Positions 16,642 through 25,300 of a DNA stretch of 64,000 nucleotides are shown in pieces (the stretch's first letter is position 1; each line of letters opens with the position of its first letter). The position numbers and the translations under genes were made by a program. Under the pieces are notes generated by a model. The model was not told the origin of the DNA. It worked only from the letters and a program-made list of their open reading frames with translations, and searched no databases. The stretch is from Lentisphaeraceae bacterium (lineage in GTDB: Bacteria > Verrucomicrobiota > Lentisphaeria > Lentisphaerales > Lentisphaeraceae), in NCBI GenBank assembly GCA_021232515.1, contig JAJPOQ010000108.1, forward strand, positions 1 through 64,000, read 5' to 3'.

Positions 16642-17875
16642 ATTAGTCAGGACAGGGCTTGTAACGGTATCCACAGCCGGTTTCCTCCTGTTTGGAAGTT
16701 GTAGCACTTTTAAACCTAAAGCGCCTAGAGATGATATTTTCAATAATCGCGGTGGCCATATGCCTCCTCCAACAAGTGTTCAAGGTGGCTATGTTCCTTC
16801 AGGACCAACAGTAGTTGCTCCAGTTCAAGGTTCTAGTGTAATTCTTAATGCTCCAAGCGGACCAGGCAGAGATATAATCATTGACGACCAAGGTCCAATC
16901 AATAATCCTCCAGTAACGACTTATAAAGCTCCAGAAGTAAGTAACTTAACATACACAGTTAAGAGAAACGATTCACTTTGGAAAGTAGCTCACAATCACG
17001 GTGTCACCGTTGATGAGTTGGCAAGAGCTAACAACATGCCTAAAACTTCAGGTTTGAAAATTGGTCAAAAGCTTTCTTTGCCTATTGGTGCTAAGTATAA
17101 TCCAGTAGCATCTAAGCCTTCTAAATCATCTTCTAATAAAACTAGTGGTTCATACACAGTTAAGAAAGGTGATAGTCTTTCAGTTATAGCTTGGCGTTAT
17201 AAAACATCTGTTAGTGCTATAAAATCAGCGAATGGTTTGAAAAGTAACAACATCCGCATTGGTCAAAAGCTAACTATTCCTGGTGGAAATAGCCCAAGAT
17301 CTGGTGGTAGTTCTTCTTCATCATCTTATGCTCCAGTTTCTGGAAATGTTTACACAGTTAAGAAAGGTGATAGTCTTTCAGTTATCGCTCAAAGATTTGG
17401 TACAAGCACTAAGTCTCTTAAGGCTGCAAATGGCTTGAAGAACAACAATATCATCGTTGGTAAGAAGTTAGTTATTCCTGCAGATGCTAAGAATAAAGTT
17501 GGTCAGCCAACTGCTAAGCAAGATAAAATCAAAAAGACTCTAACTGAGAAAAAGCCGAAGCCAAAGAAGGTTGAAGAGCCTAAGTTTGAGCCAGAAGTGA
17601 AAGAAGAACCAAAAGAGTTCACAAATGATCTTCCTGAACCTAAGAAGACTGAAGACCCACTAGAAGAGCCTTCTGCTCCTGAAGCGAAGTCAGAGGCTGA
17701 TCCACTTGCAAATATGAAGCTTATGGATGTTCTAGTTGTCGAAAGTGACACTCTAGAAAGTCTTTCAAGTGACTTCAATACGACTAAAGAGTTAATTCTT
17801 AAGGCGAATAAAGAAGTTAAAGGTAACGAAGATCTTAAGCCAGGAATGGTGATCAAAGTTCCTAGAGCTCAGTAA
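16631..17875 (+). CDS. LysM-repeat lipoprotein
   Basis: The 414-residue lipoprotein has a signal ending in LLFGSC (lipobox near residue 21). Three clear LysM domains (about 108-155, 174-220 and 240-287) carry the YTVKKGDSL and IGQKLTIP ends. A Lys/Glu/Pro-rich linker is followed by a divergent C-terminal LysM (about 360-412, ending KPGMVIKVP). LysM domains bind GlcNAc in peptidoglycan, so this probably sits on the outer membrane or wall. No catalytic domain is present. Its ribosome site (AGGAG) lies inside the end of murD, which couples it to the cell-wall operon. Confidence 0.9.
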   Translation: MKDRLVRTGLVTVSTAGFLLFGSCSTFKPKAPRDDIFNNRGGHMPPPTSVQGGYVPSGPTVVAPVQGSSVILNAPSGPGRDIIIDDQGPINNPPVTTYKAPEVSNLTYTVKRNDSLWKVAHNHGVTVDELARANNMPKTSGLKIGQKLSLPIGAKYNPVASKPSKSSSNKTSGSYTVKKGDSLSVIAWRYKTSVSAIKSANGLKSNNIRIGQKLTIPGGNSPRSGGSSSSSSYAPVSGNVYTVKKGDSLSVIAQRFGTSTKSLKAANGLKNNNIIVGKKLVIPADAKNKVGQPTAKQDKIKKTLTEKKPKPKKVEEPKFEPEVKEEPKEFTNDLPEPKKTEDPLEEPSAPEAKSEADPLANMKLMDVLVVESDTLESLSSDFNTTKELILKANKEVKGNEDLKPGMVIKVPRAQ

Positions 17876-17900
17876 AACTTAGAGCTTAAATAAATTTTAA

Positions 17901-17932
17901 AAATGCCGCCTATTATGGGCGGCATTTTTTTT
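17901..17932 (+). terminator. Rho-independent terminator after the LysM gene
   Basis: AAATGCCGCC (17901-17910) pairs with GGCGGCATTT (17918-17927) around a seven-base loop, followed by a T tract. It ends the ftsA-murD-LysM transcript just ahead of msrB. Confidence 0.92.
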
Positions 17933-17943
17933 GGAGTTATAAG

Positions 17944-18384
17944 ATGCAGAAAAGAGTCATAAGTTTACTAGTACTTTTAGTGATTCCTTTTACCTGTAAC
18001 AAGCAGTCAAAATACAATGCCCTGACTGAAGATGAGCATTATATTTTGATTGAAAAGGGGACCGAAAAAAGGTATTCAGGGAAGTATGATAACTTCTATG
18101 AGGATGGGGCATACATCTGTAAACAGTGTGATAGTCCTTTGTTTTTATCTAACGCAAAGTTTAACTCTAAGAGTGGTTGGCCAAGTTTCGATGAAATGAT
18201 TGAGGGGCGAGTTAAGATCAAGGACTCAACAAAGGTTTATTCAGAGATAACATGTGTTAATTGTGAGGGGCACTTGGGGCATCTCAAAAAGGGTGAGAAG
18301 TTCACAGAGAAGAATAAGCGTTATTGTGTGAATTCATTGGCCTTAAAGTTTATTCCCAAGGCACAAAAAAACGCAAACCAATAA
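17944..18384 (+). CDS. msrB: Peptide methionine-R-sulfoxide reductase, exported
   Basis: The 146-residue enzyme has the MsrB fold: two zinc-site CxxC pairs (CKQC near 60, CVNC near 105), the SGWPSF strand, the GHLGHL segment and the catalytic Cys in RYCVNSLALKF. It reduces the R form of methionine sulfoxide in proteins. A hydrophobic N-terminus ending in a PFTC site suggests export and perhaps lipid attachment. The MsrB motifs begin only after about residue 38. The ribosome site is GGAG. It stands alone between two terminators. Confidence 0.92.
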   Translation: MQKRVISLLVLLVIPFTCNKQSKYNALTEDEHYILIEKGTEKRYSGKYDNFYEDGAYICKQCDSPLFLSNAKFNSKSGWPSFDEMIEGRVKIKDSTKVYSEITCVNCEGHLGHLKKGEKFTEKNKRYCVNSLALKFIPKAQKNANQ

Positions 18385-18398
18385 ATTGATTTGCGTTT
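18368..18398 (+). terminator. Hairpin at the msrB end
   Basis: AAACGCAAA pairs with TTTGCGTTT around a loop that includes the msrB stop codon. The stem is AT-rich and the following T run is weak, so termination is probable but not certain. It may also serve the convergent small lipoprotein gene. Confidence 0.6.
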
Positions 18399-18421
18399 AA
18401 AGTCTTAGCTAAAAAGTAAAA

Positions 18422-18589
18422 TTACTTTTTGAGGCCTTCTAGCGCTTCGCCAGCAGCTTCTTTAGCATCTTCAGCTTTGTCAGAACCAGCTTCGATAGCG
18501 TCGTCTACTTTGTCACCAGTTGTTTTTTCGCCACAACCAACAAAAGTGAATACAGATACTAGAAATAGACTTGCGATAAATTTTTTCAT
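18422..18589 (-). CDS. Small 55-residue lipoprotein
   Basis: A short gene with a strong AAAGGAG site encodes a lipoprotein with a clean signal (MKKFIASLFLVSVFTFVGC). The mature part of about 37 residues is acidic and helical, rich in Ala, Glu and Lys (for example DKVDDAIEAGSDKAED). It resembles entericidin-like and other small helical lipoproteins in shape only; no function can be assigned. The codon use and ribosome site look normal for the neighbourhood, which supports a real gene. Confidence 0.75.
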   Translation of the reverse strand: MKKFIASLFLVSVFTFVGCGEKTTGDKVDDAIEAGSDKAEDAKEAAGEALEGLKK

Positions 18590-18674
18590 AATGAACGCTC
18601 CTTTATAATTTAAAAAAATACGATGTTAATATAATAAAGCTTAAAGTGTGTACAAGGCAGTATAGAGCTTGAGC

Positions 18675-19511
18675 TTAGTTAAAAAGTGATTTTTTATACT
18701 CTATCCACTGCTTAGAGGGGAAAAGTTCTCTCAAGGCTAAAGACTTGTGTGTTTTAGCTAGGCGTTGACCATTTTCGTCGAGGATCAATTCACAGTGATA
18801 GAATTCAGGGATAGACCAATTTAGAGCATTATAAAGAAGTATTTGGCGTGCGGTTGAAAGTAGTAAGTCCGCACCGCGAACAACTTCAGTTATTCCCATA
18901 GCATAATCATCCGCAACAACTGAAAGTTCGTATGAAGGGAAGCCGTTTTTACGCCAAACAAGGAAGTCCCCAAAATCGATATCTGTAACGAATGTTTGTT
19001 CTCCAAAGTTGTTATCAAGGAACTGAACTTTAAGGTTCTCAGGAACTTTGAAGCGCCAGTTGCACAAGCCTGGCTCAGTTTTATTTAAAAAGTCATTTTT
19101 CTCTGGTCTGAATTGTTTTGGGAAAAGAACTTCCCCTTCAGAGTTTTGCTTAGCTTCAGTGTTTATTTCTTTCCTAGATTTGTGGCATGGATAGATATGC
19201 CCAGTTTTTAGAAGCTTTTGCCAAACTTCTTTAAACCAAAGTAGTTTTTCACTTTGATTATATGGACCAAATGAACCACCGACATCAGGACCTTCTTGCC
19301 ACTTGATGCCAGCATATTTGAGATCTGCTAGAGAAGCATCGATATATTCTTGTTTACAGCGGTGGGGGTCAAGATCTTCATTGCGAAATACAAGGGTGCC
19401 ATTTTTCGCTAAAGATCTTTTCATTGCCATAGCAAAAGTAGATGCATGGCCAAGGTGTAAAAAGCCTGTAGGAGTAGGAGCAACTCTTCCTCTGTAAGCT
19501 TTCGAAGACAT
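18675..19511 (-). CDS. gluQ: Glutamyl-Q-tRNA(Asp) synthetase-like enzyme
   Basis: The 278-residue protein matches the catalytic domain of glutamyl-tRNA synthetase without an anticodon-binding domain. The HIGH motif reads HLGH (near 20), and the KMSKS-like segment reads RLAKTHKS near the C-terminus. That size and layout are those of GluQ-RS, which glutamylates queuosine in tRNA(Asp). The zinc site usual in GluQ-RS is only partly present: the YPCHKSRKEI segment has one Cys where two are expected. It lies 4 bases after the next upstream gene. Confidence 0.85.
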   Translation of the reverse strand: MSSKAYRGRVAPTPTGFLHLGHASTFAMAMKRSLAKNGTLVFRNEDLDPHRCKQEYIDASLADLKYAGIKWQEGPDVGGSFGPYNQSEKLLWFKEVWQKLLKTGHIYPCHKSRKEINTEAKQNSEGEVLFPKQFRPEKNDFLNKTEPGLCNWRFKVPENLKVQFLDNNFGEQTFVTDIDFGDFLVWRKNGFPSYELSVVADDYAMGITEVVRGADLLLSTARQILLYNALNWSIPEFYHCELILDENGQRLAKTHKSLALRELFPSKQWIEYKKSLFN

Positions 19512-19515
19512 AGAC

Positions 19516-20115
19516 TTAGAAGTTCATGAATTCAGAACGGCGCTTTCTCGGAGTGAGATCGATCTTGCCATTCTCAAGTTTTTCTTTAAACTCAGAAAAT
19601 TGAGAAGTCAGTGCTAACCAAGCGGGTTTTGAAGTCACAAGTTCTATAAGTTGCTCTTCAGTGATGTTATGATCTCTTAGTGTCGCAACTATTTCTTTGA
19701 GCTGATCTAAGTGTTGTGGAAGTAGTTTTGCAGGAAATGCTTTGCCTTTTTCAAGGAACCAAGTTCGAACATCAACTTTCTGTCTCTTTAAAACCTTTTG
19801 AACCGGCTTGAGAAGAGGGGCGTTATCATAAAAAACTCCTCTAGGATAAACGACATAACCAGCTATATCTTCAGGAGGCCTTATGTCTAGTCCAGAAGAG
19901 GCTTGATACAACTCTGGTTTTTCCCGAAAGATAAGGATGTGTTCTAAATTTGCTTCAGGTTTCTCTTGCCAAGTTAATTGTACAAAAGAACCTTTAAAAG
20001 GAAGGGTGCGTGTATGGTATATTGGTTTCTTACGAAGAGTAAGGAATGCAGTAATAAGAGGGATCATGCATCCAAATGCGAGGATGCCAATAGCGAGTTT
20101 TAAGCCTTTAGACAT
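19516..20115 (-). CDS. Hypothetical membrane-anchored protein
   Basis: The 199-residue protein has one N-terminal membrane helix (about 6-26) and an extracytoplasmic domain with no motif I recognise. A YVVYPRGVFYDNAP segment and a helical Lys/Glu-rich C-terminal half are visible. No ribosome site is seen before the ATG, which follows directly on the terminator of the oxidase operon. It is followed by the GluQ-RS-like gene after 4 bases, so the two probably share a transcript, perhaps from readthrough. Confidence 0.6.
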   Translation of the reverse strand: MSKGLKLAIGILAFGCMIPLITAFLTLRKKPIYHTRTLPFKGSFVQLTWQEKPEANLEHILIFREKPELYQASSGLDIRPPEDIAGYVVYPRGVFYDNAPLLKPVQKVLKRQKVDVRTWFLEKGKAFPAKLLPQHLDQLKEIVATLRDHNITEEQLIELVTSKPAWLALTSQFSEFKEKLENGKIDLTPRKRRSEFMNF

Positions 20116-20117
20116 AA

Positions 20118-20145
20118 TAAAAAAGGGAGCCTTGCGACTCCCTCA
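20118..20145 (-). terminator. Terminator after the respiratory operon
   Basis: On the minus strand AGGGAG pairs with CTCCCT (20124-20129 with 20138-20143) around an eight-base loop, followed by a run of T. It closes the actA-to-ctaF transcript. Confidence 0.88.
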
Positions 20146-20150
20146 AAATC

Positions 20151-20747
20151 TTACTTCTTGTCTTTTGGACCGTGATCATGGCCTTCATGATCGCCGTGGT
20201 CGTGACCAGCGTGATCTCCATGATCGTGATCATGTCCGGTATGGTCACCGTGGTCATGTCCATGACCGTCGTGTGAGCCAATCTTATGACCGTGATCGTC
20301 GTAACCAACCCAAGCTGGAACCCAGTATGGTGTTGGTGGCTTACCAGTGATAGTCTTAAACTCTTCAGGCATGTAGCTGTGTACAGCCGGAGTTGGGTTT
20401 GTATCTCTTGTTAGAGTATCAGCTAGTGTAAAGATAAAGAATAGAGATAAGAAGAAAAGACCACTAATGAAAGTAAGTCTGTTCAAAGGCTTATCATACT
20501 TCAAATGCATGAAGAAAAGACAAACTAGAGCAGCTTTGATAGAAGCTATGAACATCGCAATGATGATCGCAATAGTAGGAGTAATCTTCATTTTTGTATA
20601 GTGTTCAATTGTTTCAGGCATGAACTTCGCAGTCCATACTGTAAGAACAGTCAAAATGATTAGTCCAAAACCAACTCCGAAGTACATGCTAAGAGGCATG
20701 ACGTGAGGATGGTGTGTACTAGGATTGTGGTGATCGTGTGCACTCAT
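20151..20747 (-). CDS. ctaF: caa3 oxidase subunit IV with histidine-rich tail
   Basis: The 198-residue protein has three membrane helices (about 22-45, 55-80 and 90-112) as in the CtaF/CyoD-type subunit IV. It is far longer than usual because of an extension after about residue 135. The last 50 residues are dense in His, Asp and Gly (repeats of GHDHGDH). The helical core probably supports assembly of the heme-copper oxidase, while the tail could bind copper or zinc. It is the last gene of the operon, 12 bases after ctaE. Confidence 0.85.
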   Translation of the reverse strand: MSAHDHHNPSTHHPHVMPLSMYFGVGFGLIILTVLTVWTAKFMPETIEHYTKMKITPTIAIIIAMFIASIKAALVCLFFMHLKYDKPLNRLTFISGLFFLSLFFIFTLADTLTRDTNPTPAVHSYMPEEFKTITGKPPTPYWVPAWVGYDDHGHKIGSHDGHGHDHGDHTGHDHDHGDHAGHDHGDHEGHDHGPKDKK

Positions 20748-20759
20748 TGAAAATTTTCC

Positions 20760-21440
20760 TTATTTAGTCAGGTATAGTAGTGGGAATAAGAAAATCCAGA
20801 TCAAGTCGACTAAGTGCCAGTAAAGACCAACCATCTCTACAGGAGTGTAGTACGCACTGTAGAATTCGCCTTTTGCAGCTCTTAGTGTAACCCAAATGAT
20901 CCCGGCCATACCGAAAAGAACGTGAAGAACGTGCAGTCCAGTCATCATGTAGTAAATACTGAAGTAGATGAACTCGTTCGAAAGGTGCTTACCTGGGAAC
21001 ATGTAGTTGTCGCCGCCAGGGAAGATACCAAGGTGGAACTTGTGAGTGTACTCAAAGTACTTAACAACTAGGAAGCCACTTGCTAGAAGAACAGTTGCAA
21101 GAAGGAGCATAACTGTTCCTTTCTTGTCATTTAGCTGTGCTTGGCGAATAGCTAATGCCATGGTTACTGAACTTGCGATAAGTATACCAGTATTAACTGC
21201 ACCCATTTTCCAATCAAGGTGTTCTGCACCAGCTTCCCATGTTTCAGGGTGCCATGTACGGAACACGACGTAGGCTACAAATAAACCACCGAAAAGAAGT
21301 ATTTCAGTAAGAAGGAAAAGCCACATGCCCATTTTGCATGAGTCAAATTCCTGATCTGCGTCGACAAAGTGGTGAGAAACGTTTCGTTCCGCAAACTGTG
21401 ATTTATCGACTTCTATTTTTGCTGTGTTATGACTACTCAT
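20760..21440 (-). CDS. ctaE: Cytochrome c oxidase subunit III
   Basis: The 226-residue protein has five predicted membrane helices with the subunit III pattern: MGMWLFLLTEILLFGGLF at the first helix, HVLHVLFGMAGI and the final GLYWHLVDLIWIFLFPLLY. It stabilises subunit I in the oxidase. The short five-helix form is typical of caa3-type and related oxidases. It lies 15 bases downstream of ctaD and 12 bases upstream of ctaF. Confidence 0.95.
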   Translation of the reverse strand: MSSHNTAKIEVDKSQFAERNVSHHFVDADQEFDSCKMGMWLFLLTEILLFGGLFVAYVVFRTWHPETWEAGAEHLDWKMGAVNTGILIASSVTMALAIRQAQLNDKKGTVMLLLATVLLASGFLVVKYFEYTHKFHLGIFPGGDNYMFPGKHLSNEFIYFSIYYMMTGLHVLHVLFGMAGIIWVTLRAAKGEFYSAYYTPVEMVGLYWHLVDLIWIFLFPLLYLTK

Positions 21441-21455
21441 TTAAAAACCTGTTCC

Positions 21456-23072
21456 TTAGTAACTGTAAGGTTCTCTAGTAAATTTAGGCTCTTCCTCGAA
21501 GTTCTCGTGAACTGGAGGTGACTGAGTTTCCCATTCAAGAGTCGTAGCTCCCCATGGGTTACGTGGTGCTTTCTTACCTGTTTTAAGTGAGATAAGAAGA
21601 TTGATGAACATAATAGCTATGCCACAACCAAGTATAACGGCACCCATTGTCGATAGGCCAGACATAGACTTCCAAGTTTCTGCAACGTGTGCATCACCAG
21701 CGTATGAGTGGTAACGACGAGGCATACCAGTTGATCCTAAGAAGAACTGAGAGAAGAAAGTCATATTGAAACCGATGAAGATGATTCCACATGCAAGGCG
21801 TCCCCAAAATTCATTGTACATAACGCCGTACATCTTAGGCCACCAGAAGTGAAGACCACCAAAGAAAGCGATAACCGTACCACCGAACATTACGTAGTGG
21901 AAGTGAGCTACTACAAAGTAAGTATCGTGAAGGATGATGTCAGTTGAAAGCGTACCTAGGTATAGACCAGTCAATCCACCAATTGTGAATAGGAATAAGA
22001 ATGACAGTGCATAGCACATAGGAGTCTTAAGGTCGATTGAACCTCTGTATAGAGTTGCAACCCAGTTAAAGATCTTGATCGCTGATGGGATAGCAACACC
22101 GAAAGTAAGGAATGAGAAAACCATACTTGAGAATGTAGTTTGCTGACTCAGGAACATGTGGTGACCCCAAACGAAGAATGAGATAACCGCAATAGCGATA
22201 GATGAGTTAGCAATAGCGTTATAACCGAAGATAACTTTCTTACAGAATGTAGAGATAAGTTCAGAGATAACACCCATACCAGGAAGAATCATGATGTATA
22301 CAGCTGGGTGAGAGTAGAACCAGAAGAAATGCTGGAACAATACAGGGTCACCACCTTTAGCAGGATCAAATATACCGATGTCGAGAACTCTCTCCATTGC
22401 AAGAAGAAGAAGTGTGATACCGATAACTGGAGTTGCTAGAACCTGTAGGATACTCGTTGCGTAAAGAGCCCATAGCATAAGAGGCATCTTGTACCAGCCC
22501 ATTCCCTTCACACGAAGTTTATGGATGGTTACGATAAAGTTTAGACCTGTAAATATGGAGGAGAAACCGAGAACAAACGCAGCCATGGTCATGAGAATAA
22601 CCGGACCGGCAGTTTGCTTAGAGTAAGGTGCGTAGAATGTCCAACCTGCGTCTAGTGGCTTCCAACCTTCAATGAAGTAAGGAAGAGCGATAGCAGCTAG
22701 AGCCATGATTGAACCAACTACATAGATGTAGTATGAAGCTAAGTTCATTCTTGGGAAGGCTACGTCTTTAGCACCTACTTGGATCGGTAATACAAAGTTA
22801 CCCAATGCAGCAGGGATAGAAGGAATGATAAATAAGAAGACCATGATTACACCGTGAAGTGTAAAAGCCTGGTTATAAGTCTGCTTGCTGATGAGGTCAT
22901 TTTCAGGTGACATCAACTGAAAACGGATCATTAGGGCGAAGAAACCACCAGCTGCAAGTGCTGCAACTGCTGACCAAAGATACATAAGGCCAATTCGTTT
23001 ATGGTCGACAGTAGTCAACCAAGACATGATGCCTTTCTCGTGATTTATATAGTTAGTTCCTGCTTCACTCAT
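21456..23072 (-). CDS. ctaD: Cytochrome c oxidase subunit I
   Basis: The 538-residue heme-copper subunit has 12 predicted helices. Ligand-bearing segments are visible: [17 protein letters not shown] (CuB His and the cross-linked Tyr region), FFVWGHHMF (CuB His pair) and [17 protein letters not shown] (heme His residues). The D-channel asparagine segment near [10 protein letters not shown] and the K-channel region support an A-type oxidase. It reduces oxygen to water and pumps protons. Its start overlaps the ctaC stop. Confidence 0.97.
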   Translation of the reverse strand: MSEAGTNYINHEKGIMSWLTTVDHKRIGLMYLWSAVAALAAGGFFALMIRFQLMSPENDLISKQTYNQAFTLHGVIMVFLFIIPSIPAALGNFVLPIQVGAKDVAFPRMNLASYYIYVVGSIMALAAIALPYFIEGWKPLDAGWTFYAPYSKQTAGPVILMTMAAFVLGFSSIFTGLNFIVTIHKLRVKGMGWYKMPLMLWALYATSILQVLATPVIGITLLLLAMERVLDIGIFDPAKGGDPVLFQHFFWFYSHPAVYIMILPGMGVISELISTFCKKVIFGYNAIANSSIAIAVISFFVWGHHMFLSQQTTFSSMVFSFLTFGVAIPSAIKIFNWVATLYRGSIDLKTPMCYALSFLFLFTIGGLTGLYLGTLSTDIILHDTYFVVAHFHYVMFGGTVIAFFGGLHFWWPKMYGVMYNEFWGRLACGIIFIGFNMTFFSQFFLGSTGMPRRYHSYAGDAHVAETWKSMSGLSTMGAVILGCGIAIMFINLLISLKTGKKAPRNPWGATTLEWETQSPPVHENFEEEPKFTREPYSY

Positions 23073-24169
23073 TATTTATTCTCAGGCTTTGTGTTTGGAT
23101 CTTTATCAGGGCTCTTAATGAACTGCATAAGATAAGAAAGTTGCTTTTCGTTTAGCTTCTGAATAGGCATGACAGCCGCGCCAAATCCTTCAGCTTTCTT
23201 TGCATTCGGATTTAGTATTGATTCTCTGATGTAGTCGTCATCGACGTCAACAGTAGAACCGTCAACCATTTTGTGACCTTTCTTTCCATAGAGGCCTTTC
23301 CATGAAGGACCGACTCTTGGAGAACCATCTAAACTGTGACATGCAGAACAGCTATTTAGATATAGCTTTTTACCAGCAGCCCATTGTTTTTCTGGTGGAA
23401 GAGGTACATCAAGAGCTTTCATGAACTTGTCGTACTCATCTTGCTCAACAACTCTTAAGTAGCCGATCATGTGACCATGGTCGATACCACACATCTCGTT
23501 ACATGTATAAATGTATAGACCTGGCTTAGTTGCTTTGAACCAGATAATAGCGTTACGATTAAGAATAACGTCTTTCTTGATACGGAAAGCCGGTACTGCA
23601 AAACTGTGAATAACATCGTTAGAAGTCATACTTAGGCGAACAGGAACATTTACAGGTACAGTCATGTAACTAGTAATGTTATTTTCTTTGCCTTCGGAAA
23701 TTAATTCTTTTGGACTCCAAGTAAACTCTTCTTCATTCTTCATCTTCAAAGAATCTTTAGAGTTAATTGTGAAGCCACCAGGATAGGTGATGTCCCAAGA
23801 CCATTGTTTACCATTGACGTAAAGGTCAATGTGTTCGCCACCGTCTTCACCAAGAACCGCAACCGGGTCCATCATTTTGGCGTAGGCGACATAGCCCCAG
23901 TAGAACATAAAAAGAACCAAGATTATCGGTACGACTGACCAGATAATTTCAAGGAATAGATTGTGGCTAATGTTTGGCGTAACTTCATCTTCACTTTTAC
24001 GCTTGTACTTAACTACGAAGTACGTCATGAGGCCGACGATCAAGACAAAGAAGAAAATACAGACCCATGTGATGAACATGAAAGTCGAGTCAGTATCTTT
24101 GGCGAACGTCGATGCTTCCGGAGGGAGTAACTCAGGTAGCATAGCAAGGGTGTTATTGAGCATATTCAT
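23072..24169 (-). CDS. ctaC: Cytochrome c oxidase subunit II fused to cytochrome c (caa3 type)
   Basis: The 365-residue protein has two N-terminal helices (about 30-50 and 70-92). A CuA cupredoxin domain follows, with [14 protein letters not shown] (two Cys, His, Met) and the upstream [13 protein letters not shown]-terminal cytochrome c domain carries CSACH and a later Met ligand in AAVMPIQKL. The fused heme makes this a caa3-type oxidase that accepts electrons directly. It comes after sco, which supplies copper for CuA. Confidence 0.95.
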   Translation of the reverse strand: MNMLNNTLAMLPELLPPEASTFAKDTDSTFMFITWVCIFFFVLIVGLMTYFVVKYKRKSEDEVTPNISHNLFLEIIWSVVPIILVLFMFYWGYVAYAKMMDPVAVLGEDGGEHIDLYVNGKQWSWDITYPGGFTINSKDSLKMKNEEEFTWSPKELISEGKENNITSYMTVPVNVPVRLSMTSNDVIHSFAVPAFRIKKDVILNRNAIIWFKATKPGLYIYTCNEMCGIDHGHMIGYLRVVEQDEYDKFMKALDVPLPPEKQWAAGKKLYLNSCSACHSLDGSPRVGPSWKGLYGKKGHKMVDGSTVDVDDDYIRESILNPNAKKAEGFGAAVMPIQKLNEKQLSYLMQFIKSPDKDPNTKPENK

Positions 24170-24177
24170 CGTTCTTT

Positions 24178-25032
24178 TTATGTTGTTGACTTACTTTTAT
24201 TTTTAAATTCGTGATACCACATAAACCCGAGAAACAAGGCCAAGCTTATGAGAGTCATAGCACCGGCAACAGACATAAGCATCATAGAGTTCCTGACGTA
24301 TGTCTTGTTTTTAGGGTCAAATTTATAGCAGCGAAGGAGCACATTGTCCAGTATTGAACCAATTTTTCCTTTGCCGGCATCAAGAAGTGATAACCGTATA
24401 TCTTGTGTATTGAAGCCAAATCCAGTGATAAATCTTGAGATCTTACCTTTAGGAGTAACGTAGTAAGTTACTGTCGGGTGAGAATAATCAGATGTATCAC
24501 TGATAGCGACATACTTAAAATCGAGAGCTTTAGTTATGGCCGTAATTGACTCTTGTGAAGCTGTGATAAAGTGGTGGCCTTCACCAGATGCATACTTAAA
24601 CTCTTTTAAGTAATTCTCTTTTTTGCCAGTCGCAACATCGACAGTTTCATTTGGCTCCATACTTAGGAAAATAAGGTTGTACTCATTTCCTGGTTTAATG
24701 TTGAGGTCTCTGATTTTGTTATAAACATCATTCATCAGAGGTCCGCAAGTGGAGCGACAAGTAAAGTAGACCATACAGAGTAGAGCAGGCTTTTCACCAT
24801 CGAACATACTAGCTAATTTTACTGTTTTGCCGTTATCCAAACGAACATCAACATCCATAGGAAGAGATGTGTTTAGGATTTGCTCACCAGGATTAGTAAT
24901 ACCGTTAAAGTATTTCTCTGGAGTTGCCGGCGTAAAATCACCCGGGGTAGGCTTATCAGAACCTAAGCCTTGTCCCTGTAGTGAAGAAACAGCAAAGATG
25001 CAAGCAAGTACTATGGATCTAACACTGATCAT
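24178..25032 (-). CDS. sco: SCO1/SenC/PrrC copper chaperone
   Basis: The 284-residue protein has an N-terminal signal (about 1-20). A thioredoxin-like SCO domain carries the copper ligands CRSTC (about 91-95) and the distant His in YSHPTVTYYV. A C-terminal membrane helix (about 252-275) follows, which is less common than an N-terminal anchor. SCO delivers copper to the CuA site of subunit II. It overlaps the preceding small gene by 4 bases and precedes ctaC by 8 bases. Confidence 0.93.
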   Translation of the reverse strand: MISVRSIVLACIFAVSSLQGQGLGSDKPTPGDFTPATPEKYFNGITNPGEQILNTSLPMDVDVRLDNGKTVKLASMFDGEKPALLCMVYFTCRSTCGPLMNDVYNKIRDLNIKPGNEYNLIFLSMEPNETVDVATGKKENYLKEFKYASGEGHHFITASQESITAITKALDFKYVAISDTSDYSHPTVTYYVTPKGKISRFITGFGFNTQDIRLSLLDAGKGKIGSILDNVLLRCYKFDPKNKTYVRNSMMLMSVAGAMTLISLALFLGFMWYHEFKNKSKSTT

Positions 25033-25289
25033 AGACCGTTAAAGTCTCCTCTCTTTGCTTCTTTCAATTTTTGTTCAATGATAGCTTTACTTGGAGCTTC
25101 ATTTTTCAAAGTTTGTTCTTTCTGCTCAAACACAGCCTGATTAATGCTGTCTTGTAGCTTTTTGTCTAAGTGACCTTTGTATTCTGCAAGGCCCCAGATA
25201 GAACCGATAACAGTTAGAATACAAATGACAATGATGACATAGATAGCGCCAACGTTTGGCTCATCTGGTTCATTTTCTTGTTGACTCAT
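25029..25289 (-). CDS. Small single-helix membrane protein of the respiratory operon
   Basis: The 86-residue protein has a short acidic N-terminus, one membrane helix (about 15-36) and a Lys/Gln-rich helical C-terminus. The family is not recognised. Its position between actF and sco, with a 4-base overlap with sco and 11 bases after actF, suggests an accessory or assembly subunit for the act or oxidase complex. Confidence 0.7.
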   Translation of the reverse strand: MSQQENEPDEPNVGAIYVIIVICILTVIGSIWGLAEYKGHLDKKLQDSINQAVFEQKEQTLKNEAPSKAIIEQKLKEAKRGDFNGL

Positions 25290-25300
25290 TCGTCTTATCC

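Noticed and set aside
20155-20300. Short DNA repeats resembling a CRISPR or tandem array
   Set aside because: The repeats are in frame and encode the His-rich tail of the subunit IV gene; spacing is irregular and there are no spacers.
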